Notes: generated by a model from the letters alone, not told the origin. 64,000 bases of DNA from Herbaspirillum huttiense (GCF_004367745.1 NZ_CP037993.1:2356001-2420000), one strand, 5' to 3'; positions 10,255 to 20,016 are shown, counted from the stretch's first letter. Made by a program: numbers and translations.

Positions 10255-10710
10255 TCAGCGGTTGAGCTTGCGGATGCGTTCTGCCGGCGTGATGATGTCG
10301 GTCAGGCGGATACCGAACTTGTCATTGACCACCACCACTTCGCCTTGTGCGATCAGGCAGCCGTTGACCAGCACGTCCATCGGTTCACCGGCCATGCCGT
10401 CCAGTTCCACCACCGAGCCTTGCGCCAGTTGCAGCAGGTTCTTGATGGCGATCTTGGTGCGGCCCAGTTCCACGGTCAGCTGCACCGGGATGTCGAGGAT
10501 GAAGTCGATATCGTTGGGAGTGTTGGTCTTGATATCGGCGGCGCTCAGGTCCTTGAAGACGGTGGCCATCGCAGGGGCTGCGGTGATGCCTTTCTCGTCT
10601 TCCATCTCGCCTTTTTTCTGCGCCTCTTCAGCCTCGGTTTGCTCGGCCATGGCCGCGCCCCACGGATCGTCTTCCGCTGCGCCTGCGCCTGCTACGTTCT
10701 CATCAGCCAT
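10255..10710 (-). CDS. fliN: Flagellar motor switch protein FliN
   Basis: FliN builds the lower C-ring and binds CheY-P and FliH. The conserved SpoA domain occupies the C-terminal 75 residues, with DIPVQLTVELGRTKIAIKNL and GEVVVVNDKFGIRLTDIITP. The N-terminal 70 residues are acidic, with an A/G-rich stretch, a common variable extension in this family. It starts two bases after the fliM stop, so the two are probably coupled. Confidence 0.96.
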   Translation of the reverse strand: MADENVAGAGAAEDDPWGAAMAEQTEAEEAQKKGEMEDEKGITAAPAMATVFKDLSAADIKTNTPNDIDFILDIPVQLTVELGRTKIAIKNLLQLAQGSVVELDGMAGEPMDVLVNGCLIAQGEVVVVNDKFGIRLTDIITPAERIRKLNR

Positions 10711-10712
10711 TA

Positions 10713-11717
10713 CTAATCTCCTTGAAAGCTTTCCGGTGTTTCTTGATGGGTGATGGACAGCAGTTTTTCAACGCGCAAGGCGTATTGGCCATTGGACTGG
10801 CCGTAGCTGCATTCCATCACCGGTACGCCGTCAACCTGTGCCTCGACGGTCGTATTGGTCTGCAGCGGAATGACGTCGCCGACCTGCATGTGCAGCAGAT
10901 CGGTGAAATTGACTCGGGCGGTGCCGAAATTGACGATCAGTTCGACCTCGGCAGTCTGGATCTGCTGCTTCATCAGGCGGATCCAGCGTTTGTCCACTTC
11001 CAGCGCCTCGCCCTGCATGCTGCTGGTGAGGCGGTCACGCACCGGTTCGATCATCGAATAGGGCGTGCAGATGTGAATCTCGCCCGACACCGGTCCCAGC
11101 TCGACGGTGAAGGTGGTCGAAACCACCACTTCGTTGGGCGTGGCGATGTTGGCGAACTGCGTATTCATTTCCGAGCGAATGAACTCGAATTCGATCGGAT
11201 AGATCGGTTCCCACGACTTGGCGTAGGTCTCGAAGGTGATCTCCAGCACGCGCATGATGATGCGCTGCTCGGTGGGCGTGAATTCGCGGCCTTCGATGCG
11301 GGTGTGGAAGCGGCCATCGCCGCCGAACATGTTGTCCACCAGCATGAACACGAACTGCGGGTCGAACACCACCAGCCCGATGCCACGGAAGGGCTTGATG
11401 TGCACCAGGTTCAGGTTGGTGGGCACCACCAGGTTGCGGATGAATTCACTGTACTTGGACACCTTCACCGGACCGACCGAGATTTCGGCGGTACGGTGAA
11501 TGAAGTTGAACAAGCCGATGCGGAACAGACGCGCGAAACGCTCGTTGATGATTTCCAGCGTGGGCATGCGCCCGCGCACGATGCGTTCCTGCGTGGCCAG
11601 GTTGTAGGTACGTACCGTACCAGGAGCTTCTTCGACGATTTTTTCTTCGTCTTCATCTCCCGTCACGCCCTTCAAAAGGGCATCGACTTCTTCCTGTGAT
11701 AGAAAATGCTCGGCCAT
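10713..11717 (-). CDS. fliM: Flagellar motor switch protein FliM
   Basis: FliM is the middle C-ring protein that receives CheY-P and links FliG to FliN. The 334-residue product begins with the CheY-binding peptide MAEHFLSQEEVDALLKGVTG. The central CheC-like domain contains GRMPTLEIINERFARLFRIG and GGDGRFHTRIEGREFTPTEQ, and the C-terminal SpoA domain contains VNFGTARVNFTDLLHMQVGD. Length and motifs are standard. It lies 29 bases after fliL. Confidence 0.97.
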   Translation of the reverse strand: MAEHFLSQEEVDALLKGVTGDEDEEKIVEEAPGTVRTYNLATQERIVRGRMPTLEIINERFARLFRIGLFNFIHRTAEISVGPVKVSKYSEFIRNLVVPTNLNLVHIKPFRGIGLVVFDPQFVFMLVDNMFGGDGRFHTRIEGREFTPTEQRIIMRVLEITFETYAKSWEPIYPIEFEFIRSEMNTQFANIATPNEVVVSTTFTVELGPVSGEIHICTPYSMIEPVRDRLTSSMQGEALEVDKRWIRLMKQQIQTAEVELIVNFGTARVNFTDLLHMQVGDVIPLQTNTTVEAQVDGVPVMECSYGQSNGQYALRVEKLLSITHQETPESFQGD

Positions 11718-11746
11718 GGTCGACGATCTCTGACTTCGATACGGTG

Positions 11747-12262
11747 TTACTGCTGTTGGATCACGAACGAGGTGTAGAACACGTCGGTGATCTGCGGTCC
11801 CTTGCCCTTGCCCGAGAACGGTTCGCCCAATTGGTCGATGATCTCGTCGGTCAGACGGCGCTTGCCTTCGCTGGTGAGCAGCTCCGAGGCCTTCTTGCTG
11901 GACAGCACCATCAGCAGGCGGCTGCGCACTTGCGGCATGTACAGTTTGAGGGCTTCAGCGGTCTGGCCGTCCGGCACTTGCAGGGTCATTGCCACTTGCA
12001 GGTACTGGTCGCCGGTTTCCTGCTGCAGGTTCACCACGAAGGGTTCGATCACCACAAAGGTCGGTGCCTTGGCTTCGACCTTCTCTTCAGCGTGATCATC
12101 CCCCTTCTTGCCCTTGCCACCCATCATGAAGAACGCTGCGGCACCGCCGATGACCAGCACCAGCACTGCGCCCACGATGATGAACAGCATCTTCTTGCTG
12201 GATTTTGCCGGTGCTGCATCTGCTTCAGCTCCCTTGGCCGGGGCTTTTCCTTTTGTTGCCAT
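11747..12262 (-). CDS. fliL: Flagellar basal body-associated protein FliL
   Basis: FliL is a single-pass inner-membrane protein whose periplasmic domain surrounds the stator and raises motor torque. The 171-residue product has a Lys/Ala-rich cytoplasmic start, one membrane segment (MLFIIVGAVLVLVIGGAAAF, about residues 30-49) and a periplasmic stomatin-like domain ending PQITDVFYTSFVIQQQ. A sigma-28-like promoter lies about 50 bases upstream, so fliL may begin its own transcript within the larger operon. Confidence 0.95.
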   Translation of the reverse strand: MATKGKAPAKGAEADAAPAKSSKKMLFIIVGAVLVLVIGGAAAFFMMGGKGKKGDDHAEEKVEAKAPTFVVIEPFVVNLQQETGDQYLQVAMTLQVPDGQTAEALKLYMPQVRSRLLMVLSSKKASELLTSEGKRRLTDEIIDQLGEPFSGKGKGPQITDVFYTSFVIQQQ

Positions 12263-12308
12263 CTACTGTTCCTTTCAGTTCGTCAGCGCGGTATGCGAGG
12301 TTATCTGC

Positions 12309-12335
12309 TTATCGGCAGGCAAATCACATTGTTGA
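12309..12335 (-). promoter_or_regulatory. Candidate sigma-28 (FliA) promoter ahead of fliL
   Basis: On the minus strand, TCAA is followed by 15 bases and then a perfect GCCGATAA -10 element, against the FliA consensus TAAA-N15-GCCGATAA. It lies between fliK and fliL, about 47 bases before the fliL ATG. It would allow extra late expression of fliLMNOPQR. The -35 has one mismatch. Confidence 0.55.
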
Positions 12336-12387
12336 GTCTTGCGCAGACGAAAATTGCTTGTTTTTTAAGGTTTCCGGGGCCGGCCGC

Positions 12388-13725
12388 TTATGCGAAGGTG
12401 TCGACCAGGCCAAGTCCGCTGGTGGTCGCCGTCGCGGTGGCCGCGCCGTTGACGGCCACATCGGCCTCCTGCTCCTTGCCGAAGCTGCCGGAAGAACCGC
12501 TGCGCGCCTGCTGCTGACCGTTGCCGGCACCTTGCTGCTGATTGGGCATGCCGGTCTGGACATTGGCCTGGCCAAGCTGGATGCCGGCCTGGTCCATCAT
12601 TTCACGCAGCTTGGGCATGGCCGCTTCCAGCGCCTGCTTCACTTCGGGCTGGGCGGTGATGAAGGTGGCGTCGGCTTGCTGGTTGTGCACGTTCAGCACC
12701 ACCTGCATCGGGCCGAGGTCGGGCGGATTCAGGCTCAGCGAGGCGCTTTGCATGCCCGCCGTGGCCATCCAGGTAATCTTGGTGCCCAAGGCCTGATTCC
12801 AGCCGGCACTGCCGACGTTGGACTGGATCTTGTCGCTGTAGGCCGGGGTGAACACGGCCTGCGGCTGGCTGGCGACAGCGGCTTGCTGCATGGCCGGCAG
12901 CACCACCGGGGTCGGCGCGGCCGGGGCGGCATCCTGCCTGGCGGCCGGAGCGGCGAGCTCGGGCGTGGCCTTGTTCAGTTGGGCGCGGGCGGTGAGGGCG
13001 CTGGCATCGTCCTTGGGCTCGGCCTTGGCGGCAGCGCCCAGGTCGATGGCGGGCTTGGCGTCCTTCGCATTGCTCGCCTGCGGAGCCGGGTTGGCTTCGG
13101 CATTGCTCTTGCGGGCCAGTTCGCTGGCGGCGGCATCCTGCTTGCCCTTGGCGGCGGCCAGGGCATCCTGCAGGGCGGCCGGATCGACCTTGCCTTGCTT
13201 GTCCTCCGCCAGTGCTTGCTGCTGGTCGCTCAGGGACAGCTTGCCGCTGCCGCGCTTGGCCTGGGCCAGCAGGTCGGCTGCGCTGCCGTCACCCTTGGCC
13301 TTGCCATCGGCGGCCGGCTTGACGGCGTTCTGGGCGATGTTGGCGACCAGGGCCAGCAATTCGGCCGAGGCCTGGGTGGCGGTGTCGCTGCTGTCCTCGT
13401 CTTCATCCTTGTCGCTGACCTGGCTGCTCTGGTCGCTGCCATCGTTGGCGGCGCTCTTGCTGGCATTGTTGGCGGCAGTCTGGGATTGCTGATTGGCAGC
13501 GGCCTGCTTGGCGGCAGCCTGGGCATTGGCCGCCTGGGTGTCGGCATTCTGCTGGGCCTGGCGCGCCTGCGCCTGGTTGTCCTGTACGCGCGTGCTGACC
13601 TGGCTGTTGAGGACCTGGTTGAAAGGCACATCGGCCGAGAAGCTGTCGGCAGGGTTGCCCGAGCGCGAACCCGTGGCGGCCTGGGAGCCGGTGATCACGT
13701 TCAACAGCGGCAGGGAAGTGTTCAT
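12388..13725 (-). CDS. fliK: Flagellar hook-length control protein FliK
   Basis: FliK is the secreted molecular ruler that ends hook growth and switches export specificity through FlhB. The 445-residue product starts MNTSLPLLNVITGSQAATG. It has a long Ala/Gln/Asp-rich unstructured ruler region and the conserved Flg_hook domain near residues 310-400, with WMATAGMQSASLSLNPPDLG and MQVVLNVHNQQADATFITAQ. I chose the ATG at 13725 because the upstream open extension is basic, low-complexity and unlike the family. It lies between fliJ and fliL as expected. A second FliK-like gene occurs at 21.1-22.3 kb. Confidence 0.93.
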   Translation of the reverse strand: MNTSLPLLNVITGSQAATGSRSGNPADSFSADVPFNQVLNSQVSTRVQDNQAQARQAQQNADTQAANAQAAAKQAAANQQSQTAANNASKSAANDGSDQSSQVSDKDEDEDSSDTATQASAELLALVANIAQNAVKPAADGKAKGDGSAADLLAQAKRGSGKLSLSDQQQALAEDKQGKVDPAALQDALAAAKGKQDAAASELARKSNAEANPAPQASNAKDAKPAIDLGAAAKAEPKDDASALTARAQLNKATPELAAPAARQDAAPAAPTPVVLPAMQQAAVASQPQAVFTPAYSDKIQSNVGSAGWNQALGTKITWMATAGMQSASLSLNPPDLGPMQVVLNVHNQQADATFITAQPEVKQALEAAMPKLREMMDQAGIQLGQANVQTGMPNQQQGAGNGQQQARSGSSGSFGKEQEADVAVNGAATATATTSGLGLVDTFA

Positions 13726-13829
13726 GGTGGTGGCCTGTCGGTAAATGCGGTCTGCTGCTCTGGATGCTGGTTGCGATTCTGTACTTGCGCGCGTTCGGTT
13801 CGGTCTTGCCTGGCTGGCCGCTTCAGCGG

Positions 13830-14270
13830 TCAGCGCTTGTAGAAGCTGATGCGGGCGGCATGCTCGTCCATGGACTTCTGGTCGCGCTTGTTTTCCTTGC
13901 GCATTTCCTGGTCGCGCGCCCGCGTGGCCAGTGTGTCGTAGGACATGCGCTTGCGCTCGCAGGCCTGCCATGCGGTACGGGCTTCGGCCACGCGCTGCTG
14001 GCTGCTTTGCACCACGTTGACCTGGCCATCGATGGCATTGTCGATCTTTTCCAGGAACAGCTGGAAGTTGCGATACGCCAGGGCGGTCAGGCCATTGGTC
14101 AGGGTTTCCTGGAAGCGCGCAGCGTAATCGTCGCGGTATTGCTGCAGGATCCCCAGCTTCTGTTGTGCTTCTTCACTCACGCGAATAGCCCGGCCGAGGC
14201 GTTTGGTCGCTTCGTCGGTTTCTTTGGTCGCCAATTCAATCAGCGTATCAAGTGCGGAGGGAGTAGCCAT
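13830..14270 (-). CDS. fliJ: Flagellar export chaperone FliJ
   Basis: FliJ is a small coiled-coil protein in the centre of the FliI ATPase ring that recycles chaperones and opens the export gate. The 146-residue product MATPSALDTLIELATKETDE is helical throughout, with Q/A/E-rich heptads and a basic C-terminus. ATG 14270 is preferred over a GTG two codons upstream. It lies 37 bases after fliI. Family assignment rests mostly on position, size and coiled-coil nature. Confidence 0.9.
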   Translation of the reverse strand: MATPSALDTLIELATKETDEATKRLGRAIRVSEEAQQKLGILQQYRDDYAARFQETLTNGLTALAYRNFQLFLEKIDNAIDGQVNVVQSSQQRVAEARTAWQACERKRMSYDTLATRARDQEMRKENKRDQKSMDEHAARISFYKR

Positions 14271-14307
14271 GATCACTCTGATTATATTTTTGAGGATGCG
14301 CGCTCAA

Positions 14308-15714
14308 TCACCCGAATAGAGCGGTAAGTTGCCTCAAGCTCTCTGATACATCGGCCTGCTCATGGATGCCCTGCTGCAAAAAGGACTCCATTCTTGGCAA
14401 CAAGGCAATAGCTTCATCCAGCACGGGGTCGCTGCCGGCGGCGTACGCGCCGACGCTGATGAGGTCGCGGTTGCGCTGGAAACGTGAATACAATTGCTTC
14501 AGATGGCGCGAACGCCGCTGATGGTCGGCATCCGTGATGCTGTGCATGGCACGGCTGATGGATTGTTCGATATCGATGGCCGGATAGTGGCCAGCCTCGG
14601 CCAACTGGCGGTTCAGCACGATATGGCCGTCCAGGATGGCGCGGGCGGCGTCGGCGATCGGGTCCTGCTGGTCGTCGCCTTCGGTCAGCACGGTGTAGAA
14701 GGCGGTGATGGAGCCGCCGCCTTCATCGCCATTGCCGGCGCGTTCCACCAGGGCCGGCAGCTTGGCGAACACGGAAGGCGGATAGCCCTTGGTGGCAGGC
14801 GGTTCGCCGATGGCCAGGGCGATTTCACGCTGGGCCATGGCGTAACGGGTCAGCGAATCCATGATCAGCAGCACATCCTTGCCCTGATCGCGGAAATACT
14901 CGGCAATGGAGGTGCAGTACGCAGCGCCCTGCAGGCGCATCAGCGGCGGCGTGTCGGCGGGCGCCGCCACCACGACCGAGCGCGCCAGCCCTTCGGCACC
15001 CAGAATCTGTTCGATGAATTCCTTCACTTCGCGGCCGCGTTCGCCGATCAGTCCCACCACGATCACATCGGCGCTGGTATAGCGCGCCATCATGCCCAGC
15101 AGCACGCTCTTGCCCACGCCGGAACCGGCGAACAGGCCCATGCGCTGGCCACGGCCGACGGTGAGCATGGTGTTGATGGCGCGAATGCCGGTATCCAGAA
15201 TGTCGCGGATGGGCGCGCGTCCCAGCGGGTTGGCCGCACGCACGGCCAGCGGGGCCGAGCGTTCGGTATGCAGGGGGCCGAGATTGTCGAGCGGGCGGCC
15301 GGCTCCGTCGAGCACGCGGCCCAGCAGCTCGTCGCCGACCGGCAGGCGACGGCTGTGCTCGTCGACGCGGCGCGGAGTGAAGCTGATGGGGCCGGTGCGC
15401 GGAGGAGGGCGTACCGGTTCGACCGGATAGACGCGGGTGCCAGGGACGATGCCTTCGACATCGCTCTGCGGCATCAGGAACAAACGTTCATCCTGGAAGC
15501 CGACGACTTCGGCTTCGATCATCGTGCCGTTGGGAAGCGGGACGTTGCAGGGGCTGCCCACAGGGAGCTTCAGTCCGACCGCTTCCATCACCAGGCCGGC
15601 TACGCGCGTGATGCGCCCGGCCGTGCGGGTAGGCTCGGCCATGGCGACCAGGCTGCGACAGTTGTGCAGGTAGGCTTGCCACAGGCTGCTATGGGAAGGC
15701 ATCGGGGAGTTCAT
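14308..15714 (-). CDS. fliI: Flagellum-specific export ATPase FliI
   Basis: FliI energises unfolding and delivery of export substrates at the cytoplasmic face. The 468-residue product has the F1-beta-like fold with Walker A AGSGVGKS at about residues 196-203, the type III ATPase text [19 protein letters not shown], and Walker [13 protein letters not shown]. The N-terminal 25 residues, which bind FliH, are present. Length and order (fliH-fliI-fliJ) are typical. Confidence 0.97.
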   Translation of the reverse strand: MNSPMPSHSSLWQAYLHNCRSLVAMAEPTRTAGRITRVAGLVMEAVGLKLPVGSPCNVPLPNGTMIEAEVVGFQDERLFLMPQSDVEGIVPGTRVYPVEPVRPPPRTGPISFTPRRVDEHSRRLPVGDELLGRVLDGAGRPLDNLGPLHTERSAPLAVRAANPLGRAPIRDILDTGIRAINTMLTVGRGQRMGLFAGSGVGKSVLLGMMARYTSADVIVVGLIGERGREVKEFIEQILGAEGLARSVVVAAPADTPPLMRLQGAAYCTSIAEYFRDQGKDVLLIMDSLTRYAMAQREIALAIGEPPATKGYPPSVFAKLPALVERAGNGDEGGGSITAFYTVLTEGDDQQDPIADAARAILDGHIVLNRQLAEAGHYPAIDIEQSISRAMHSITDADHQRRSRHLKQLYSRFQRNRDLISVGAYAAGSDPVLDEAIALLPRMESFLQQGIHEQADVSESLRQLTALFG

Positions 15715-15752
15715 GCGGGTCTCCCGTTCAGGTAACTATCACTTCGGATGAA

Positions 15753-16460
15753 TCATTCCAGCCAGTCGAGCTGCTTGGACAGCGACTCGCCCAGGCGCTG
15801 CCAGCGCGTCGGGGTGGTGGCGTCGATCTGGTTGGTACGGGTTTCGACACGGCAGCCGCCGCGGTCGAGATGGGCGTCTTCCTCGATCTTCCAGCCTTGC
15901 TGGGCCAGTTCCTCGCCCAGGTGTTTGCGCACCAGGGCGGCATCTTCGGGATGCAGCGTCAGGCTGGCCGGCAGCTGCAGCACCGGCAAGGCGTGGATGG
16001 CAGCGCTGACGGTCGGCAGGATCAGTTCCGGACGCACGTTCAGGGCCGTCTTGAGCATGGATTTGGCCAGGTCCAGCGCCAGGTCCAGCAGTTCGGGGGC
16101 CATCTTTTCACTGCACTGCGAGACTTCGGTGCTGAAATTGACTGCGATCTGGCGGAAGTGCTGGATGATTTCGTTGACTTCCTGCTGGCCTTGCTGGAGC
16201 CCGGCGACGTAGCCTTCGGAGCGGCCAGCCTGCAGGCCGTGTTCGCGGCCCTCGGCAAAACCTTCCTGGCGGGCGGCCTCGCGGATGGCATCAAGCTGTT
16301 CGGCTGTCAGTTGCGGGACCGGTGGCGGCTCTTCGAGGAATTCTTCTTCCTCGGGCAGCATTTCGGGCTGCGGCTCCGGTTCGGGTTCTTCGTTGAAGGA
16401 CGCCAGCTCCCATCGCTGGTAGGGCGTCATCTCTTCCTTGGGAATGATCTTTGCACGCAT
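15753..16460 (-). CDS. fliH: Flagellar export ATPase regulator FliH
   Basis: FliH dimers hold FliI and dock it to FliN. The 235-residue product has an acidic proline-rich N-terminal region, a helical centre with REAARQEGFAEGREHGLQAG (G-x-x-x-G repeats typical of FliH) and a C-terminal domain with LHPEDAALVRKHLGEEL, the E-type stalk region. It starts 59 bases after the fliG stop and is followed by fliI after 38 bases. Confidence 0.94.
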   Translation of the reverse strand: MRAKIIPKEEMTPYQRWELASFNEEPEPEPQPEMLPEEEEFLEEPPPVPQLTAEQLDAIREAARQEGFAEGREHGLQAGRSEGYVAGLQQGQQEVNEIIQHFRQIAVNFSTEVSQCSEKMAPELLDLALDLAKSMLKTALNVRPELILPTVSAAIHALPVLQLPASLTLHPEDAALVRKHLGEELAQQGWKIEEDAHLDRGGCRVETRTNQIDATTPTRWQRLGESLSKQLDWLE

Positions 16461-16519
16461 GGGTTCTTTGACTCCTCAGGCCGGCATGCCGACGGCACCC
16501 TGCATCTGCCTCAAACGCA

Positions 16520-17515
16520 TCAGACGAACGCGTCCTCGCCCTTGGCACCCAGCACGATCTGGCCTTCGTCGGCCAGGCGGCGCACGATCTGCAGGATGGC
16601 CTTCTGTTGCGCATCGACTTCGGACAGACGCACCGGTCCCTTGGATTCCAGGTCTTCCTTCATCATCTCGGCCGCACGCTGCGACATGTTGGCGAAGATC
16701 TTGTCGCGCAGGCCTTGCGAGGCACCCTTCAGCGCCACGATCAGCGACTCGGACTGGACTTCGCGCAGCAGCAGCTGGATGCCGCGGCCGTCGATGTCGA
16801 TGATGTTCTCGAAGACGAACATCTCGTCCATGATCTTCTGCGCCATGTCCTCGTCGTAGGAGCGCAGGTTGTTCATCACTGCAGTCTCGTTCTCGCCCGA
16901 CATGAAGTTGAGGATCTCGGCCGCGGTGCGGATACCACCCATCTGTTGTTTCTTGAGGCTTTCGTTGCCGGTCAGCAGCTTGGTCAACACGTCGTTGAGT
17001 TCGCGCAACGCGGCCGGCTGCACGCCGTCCAAGGTTGCAATACGAAGGATGACGTCGTTGCGCAAACGTTCCGTGAAATTGTTGATGATGCCGCAGGCAT
17101 GGTCGCGCTCCAGGTGGACCAGGATGGTGGCGATGATCTGCGGGTGTTCGTTGCGGATGAGCTCGGCCACCGACTGCGCGTCCATCCACTTGAGGCTTTC
17201 GATACCGGAGGCATCGCGCCCGCCCAGGATGCGGTTGAGCAGGGAAGTGGCCTTGTCGTCGCCCAGGGCCTTGGTCAGCACGCTGCGGATGTATTCGTCC
17301 GAATCCAGGCCCAGCGAGGAGGCCTGGCCGGTCTCGGCGACGAAGGCTTCCAGCACTTCGTTGATTTCCTCGAAGCTGACGTTGCGCAGGGCCGACATGG
17401 CCGCGCCGAGCTTCTGGACCTCTTTCGGGCCCAGGTATTTCATGACTTCGGCGGCCTCATCCTCGCCCAGGGCGAGCATGAGGATGGCACCTTTCTGAAC
17501 GCCGTCGTTACTCAT
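16520..17515 (-). CDS. fliG: Flagellar motor switch protein FliG
   Basis: FliG is the upper C-ring protein that contacts the stator and generates torque. The 331-residue product has the three armadillo-like domains, with GAILMLALGEDEAAEVMKYL at the N-terminus, the EHPQIIATILVHLERDHA motif (EHPQ) in the middle and charged torque helix residues in LREVQSESLIVALKGASQGL and KIFANMSQRAAEMM. Its first codons overlap the end of fliF by eight bases, so expression is coupled. Confidence 0.97.
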   Translation of the reverse strand: MSNDGVQKGAILMLALGEDEAAEVMKYLGPKEVQKLGAAMSALRNVSFEEINEVLEAFVAETGQASSLGLDSDEYIRSVLTKALGDDKATSLLNRILGGRDASGIESLKWMDAQSVAELIRNEHPQIIATILVHLERDHACGIINNFTERLRNDVILRIATLDGVQPAALRELNDVLTKLLTGNESLKKQQMGGIRTAAEILNFMSGENETAVMNNLRSYDEDMAQKIMDEMFVFENIIDIDGRGIQLLLREVQSESLIVALKGASQGLRDKIFANMSQRAAEMMKEDLESKGPVRLSEVDAQQKAILQIVRRLADEGQIVLGAKGEDAFV

Positions 17516-19292
17516 TGTTCACCCATGACTTGATGATGCTTGCCACCAGCTTCGGATCATTCTTGGCCCACTGCTTGGCGGTTTCCAGGTTGGCCTTGTA
17601 CTGTGCGCGTTCGTCGACTGCCGGCTCGCCGGAGAGGTTGACGATGGCGTCCGGATCGTCCGGATCGAAGCCGGCGGCAACCGCTGCGGCAGCGGCGGCG
17701 GCCTCGGCCTCGGCCTTTTCCTTGGCCAGGCGCTCGCGCTCTTCGCGGCCCGACAGCTTCCAGACGATCGGGCGCAGCACGCGGAAGTAGAGGAACAGCA
17801 GGACCGCAGCCACCAGCACGTACTTGCCGATTTCCTTGGCCAGTTCGATCATGCCTGGCTGCTTCCACAGCGGCACTTCCGGTTCCATGTCGGTGCTGAA
17901 CTGGGTATTGACCACGTTGAGCGAGTCGCCGCGATCCTTGTTGTAACCCATCGCTTCCTTGACCAGGTCGGTGATCTGGTTGCGCTCGGCCTCGGTCAGC
18001 GGGCGCATCACGATCTTGCCGGTATTGTCCAGGGTGCGCTTGTAGTTCACCACCACGGCCACTGTCAGGCGGCGCACGCCACCCATGGGTTGCTGGGTAT
18101 AGCGGACCGTTTTGTCGACCTCGTAGTTGATGGTCTCGTCCTTGCGCGAATTGCCGCTAGCCGCCGGCGTCGGGGCGGCGCCGTTGGGGGTGGCCGCCGT
18201 ACCGTTCTGGTTGGCCGCACCATTGGCCACTGCCGGGTTGACGATCGGCGCGGTAGCAGGGGCAGGGGGCTGGTTGGTCAATGCACCCGGAATGCCCGAG
18301 GTACCCGAGGTCGCGCTGTTGGCCTCGCTGCTCTGCTTGCTGCGCACGGCGGCGGTGTCACGCGTCTGGTTGGGCTTGTAGGCCTCGGAGGCCTGCTCGC
18401 TGCGGGAGAAATCGACATCAGCCGTGGCCTCGGCGCGGACGTTGCCGTTGCCGACGATGGGGGCGATGATGGACTCGACGCGCTTGACGATGTCCTGCTG
18501 CATGTCCTGGACATACTTCAGCTGGGTGGGGTCGAGCGTGTTGGTCTGGGCTTGCTTGGTGGTGTCGGAGAGCAGGTTGCCGTTCTGGTCGACGATGGTC
18601 ACGGCCTTGGGCGAGAGCTCAGGCACGCTGCTGGCCACCAGATGGACGATGGCGCTGACTTGCTGCTGGTCCAGGAAGCGGCCTGGGTAGAGGCTGAGGA
18701 TCACCGAGGCGGTCGGCTTCTGCTGGTCGCGGACGAACACCGAGGCCTTGGGCAGGGCCAGGTGGACACGGGCGGTCTGCACCGAAGCCAGAGATTGTAC
18801 CGAGCGTGCCAGTTCGCCTTCCAGCGCGCGCTGGAAGTTGACCTGCTCCAGGAACTGGGAAATGCCCAGCTTCTGGTTTTCCATCAGTTCGAAACCGACG
18901 TTGCCGCCCTTGGGCAGGCCTTGCGAGGCCAGCTTCAGGCGAGCGTCATGCACCATGTTCTCGGGGACCAGGATGGCCGTGCCGCCGTCCGAATACTTGT
19001 AGGGCACGTTCATCTGCTGCAGCGAGGCCACGATGGCTCCGCCATCGCGGTCGTTGAAATTGGCGAACAGGACGCGGTACTCGACTTTCTGGCTCCACAG
19101 CCAGATGCCCGCCATCAGCGCCAGGGTGGCGGCGGCGGCAATGATGAGCAGAATGCGCTTGCCCTGCGGCGAACGGGCGTAGCCCATCACGCCGCCTTGG
19201 GCGGCCTGCCCTTGGGGCATACCCTCAATATTGCCGAGTTCGCCCGGATTGTTGGTTTCGCCGGTCATCGTGCCGTCGGCTGCTACCGCCAT
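17508..19292 (-). CDS. fliF: Flagellar MS-ring protein FliF
   Basis: FliF forms the MS-ring in the inner membrane and nucleates basal body assembly. The 594-residue product has two membrane segments, near residues 48-67 and 470-490, flanking a large periplasmic domain with ring-building motifs (for example NFQRALEGELARSVQSLASV and VRVHLALPKASVFVRDQQKP-like text). A Pro/Ala/Asn-rich linker lies near 330-385. The C-terminal tail that binds FliG (EWAKNDPKLVASIIKSWVN-like) is intact. It is the first gene of the operon; fliE is divergent across a 248-base gap. Confidence 0.96.
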   Translation of the reverse strand: MAVAADGTMTGETNNPGELGNIEGMPQGQAAQGGVMGYARSPQGKRILLIIAAAATLALMAGIWLWSQKVEYRVLFANFNDRDGGAIVASLQQMNVPYKYSDGGTAILVPENMVHDARLKLASQGLPKGGNVGFELMENQKLGISQFLEQVNFQRALEGELARSVQSLASVQTARVHLALPKASVFVRDQQKPTASVILSLYPGRFLDQQQVSAIVHLVASSVPELSPKAVTIVDQNGNLLSDTTKQAQTNTLDPTQLKYVQDMQQDIVKRVESIIAPIVGNGNVRAEATADVDFSRSEQASEAYKPNQTRDTAAVRSKQSSEANSATSGTSGIPGALTNQPPAPATAPIVNPAVANGAANQNGTAATPNGAAPTPAASGNSRKDETINYEVDKTVRYTQQPMGGVRRLTVAVVVNYKRTLDNTGKIVMRPLTEAERNQITDLVKEAMGYNKDRGDSLNVVNTQFSTDMEPEVPLWKQPGMIELAKEIGKYVLVAAVLLFLYFRVLRPIVWKLSGREERERLAKEKAEAEAAAAAAAVAAGFDPDDPDAIVNLSGEPAVDERAQYKANLETAKQWAKNDPKLVASIIKSWVNNE

Positions 19293-19540
19293 GATTTCCC
19301 CTCTGGCGTTCCCTCGATTGCCAGCTTGATAAAGACTTTGATCACTGCCTACCTTTGTGAGGTTTTTTGCTCAGTGTGGATTGTCCGTTGGCAGGAAGAA
19401 TTTGATCGCCCGAACAGAATGGCAAATTCCCCGCTTATTGGTGCGATTTGTCAATGCAGCAGTGTTAAGGTGCTGCTGTAGATGGCGAAGGTGCGTATTG
19501 TGCTTTTGCCAAGCGGCAAAATGAACTCAAGAGGTGGCAG

Positions 19541-19897
19541 ATGGCAATCGACAGTGTGATTGATACCAGCAAGATCGAGGCAATGGTGGCCCAGCTGAAG
19601 GCTGCGGCAGCCCGCGCCCAGGGCGGCGTGGACCCGGTCCAGAGCGGTGTCGCGGCGGAAAAGCCGGCGCAGCGCGTGGACTTCGCCGACGTGCTCAAGG
19701 GCGCGATTGACCAGGTCAATGATTCCCAGGCAAAAGCCGCCAAGATGTCGCAGGCCTTTGCCATGGGGGATGACAGCGTGAATCTGTCGGATGTGATGAT
19801 CGCTTCCCAGAAGGCAAGCATCTCCTTCCAGACCAGCATCCAGGTGCGCAACAAGCTGGTTTCGGCCTACCGCGACATCATGACCATGCAGGTGTGA
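19541..19897 (+). CDS. fliE: Flagellar hook-basal body complex protein FliE
   Basis: FliE links the MS-ring to the proximal rod and the export gate. The 118-residue product has the family C-terminus with NLSDVMIASQKASISFQTSI and VRNKLVSAYRDIMTMQV. The variable N-terminus includes an Ala/Gln-rich helix. AGGTGGC provides a ribosome binding site just before the ATG. It is divergent from fliF, and the shared 248-base region must hold promoters for both, though none is unambiguous by eye. Confidence 0.96.
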   Translation: MAIDSVIDTSKIEAMVAQLKAAAARAQGGVDPVQSGVAAEKPAQRVDFADVLKGAIDQVNDSQAKAAKMSQAFAMGDDSVNLSDVMIASQKASISFQTSIQVRNKLVSAYRDIMTMQV

Positions 19898-19942
19898 AGT
19901 TTTCTGCTGCGGGGCGGGCTGGATTGTTGCTCGTCCTTCCAT

Positions 19943-19988
19943 GAAAAAACACCCCAGAACCGGCTTCCGGTTGCTGGGGTGTTTTTTC
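19943..19988. terminator. Strong bidirectional terminator between fliE and ycgR
   Basis: A 15-bp perfect stem (GAAAAAACACCCCAG paired with its complement) is extended by an inner AACCGG/CCGGTT stem and has T runs on both strands. It lies between the convergent ends of fliE and the ycgR-like gene and can stop transcripts from either side. Confidence 0.93.
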
Positions 19989-20016
19989 ATGGGCGCCGCC
20001 GGGAAGCGGCGCTGAA

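Noticed and set aside
19420-19436. TGGCAAATTCCCCGCTT, a possible sigma-54 promoter ahead of fliE
   Set aside because: GG and GC are ten bases apart, but the -12 part is poor, and related bacteria run flagellar genes through FlhDC and sigma-28.
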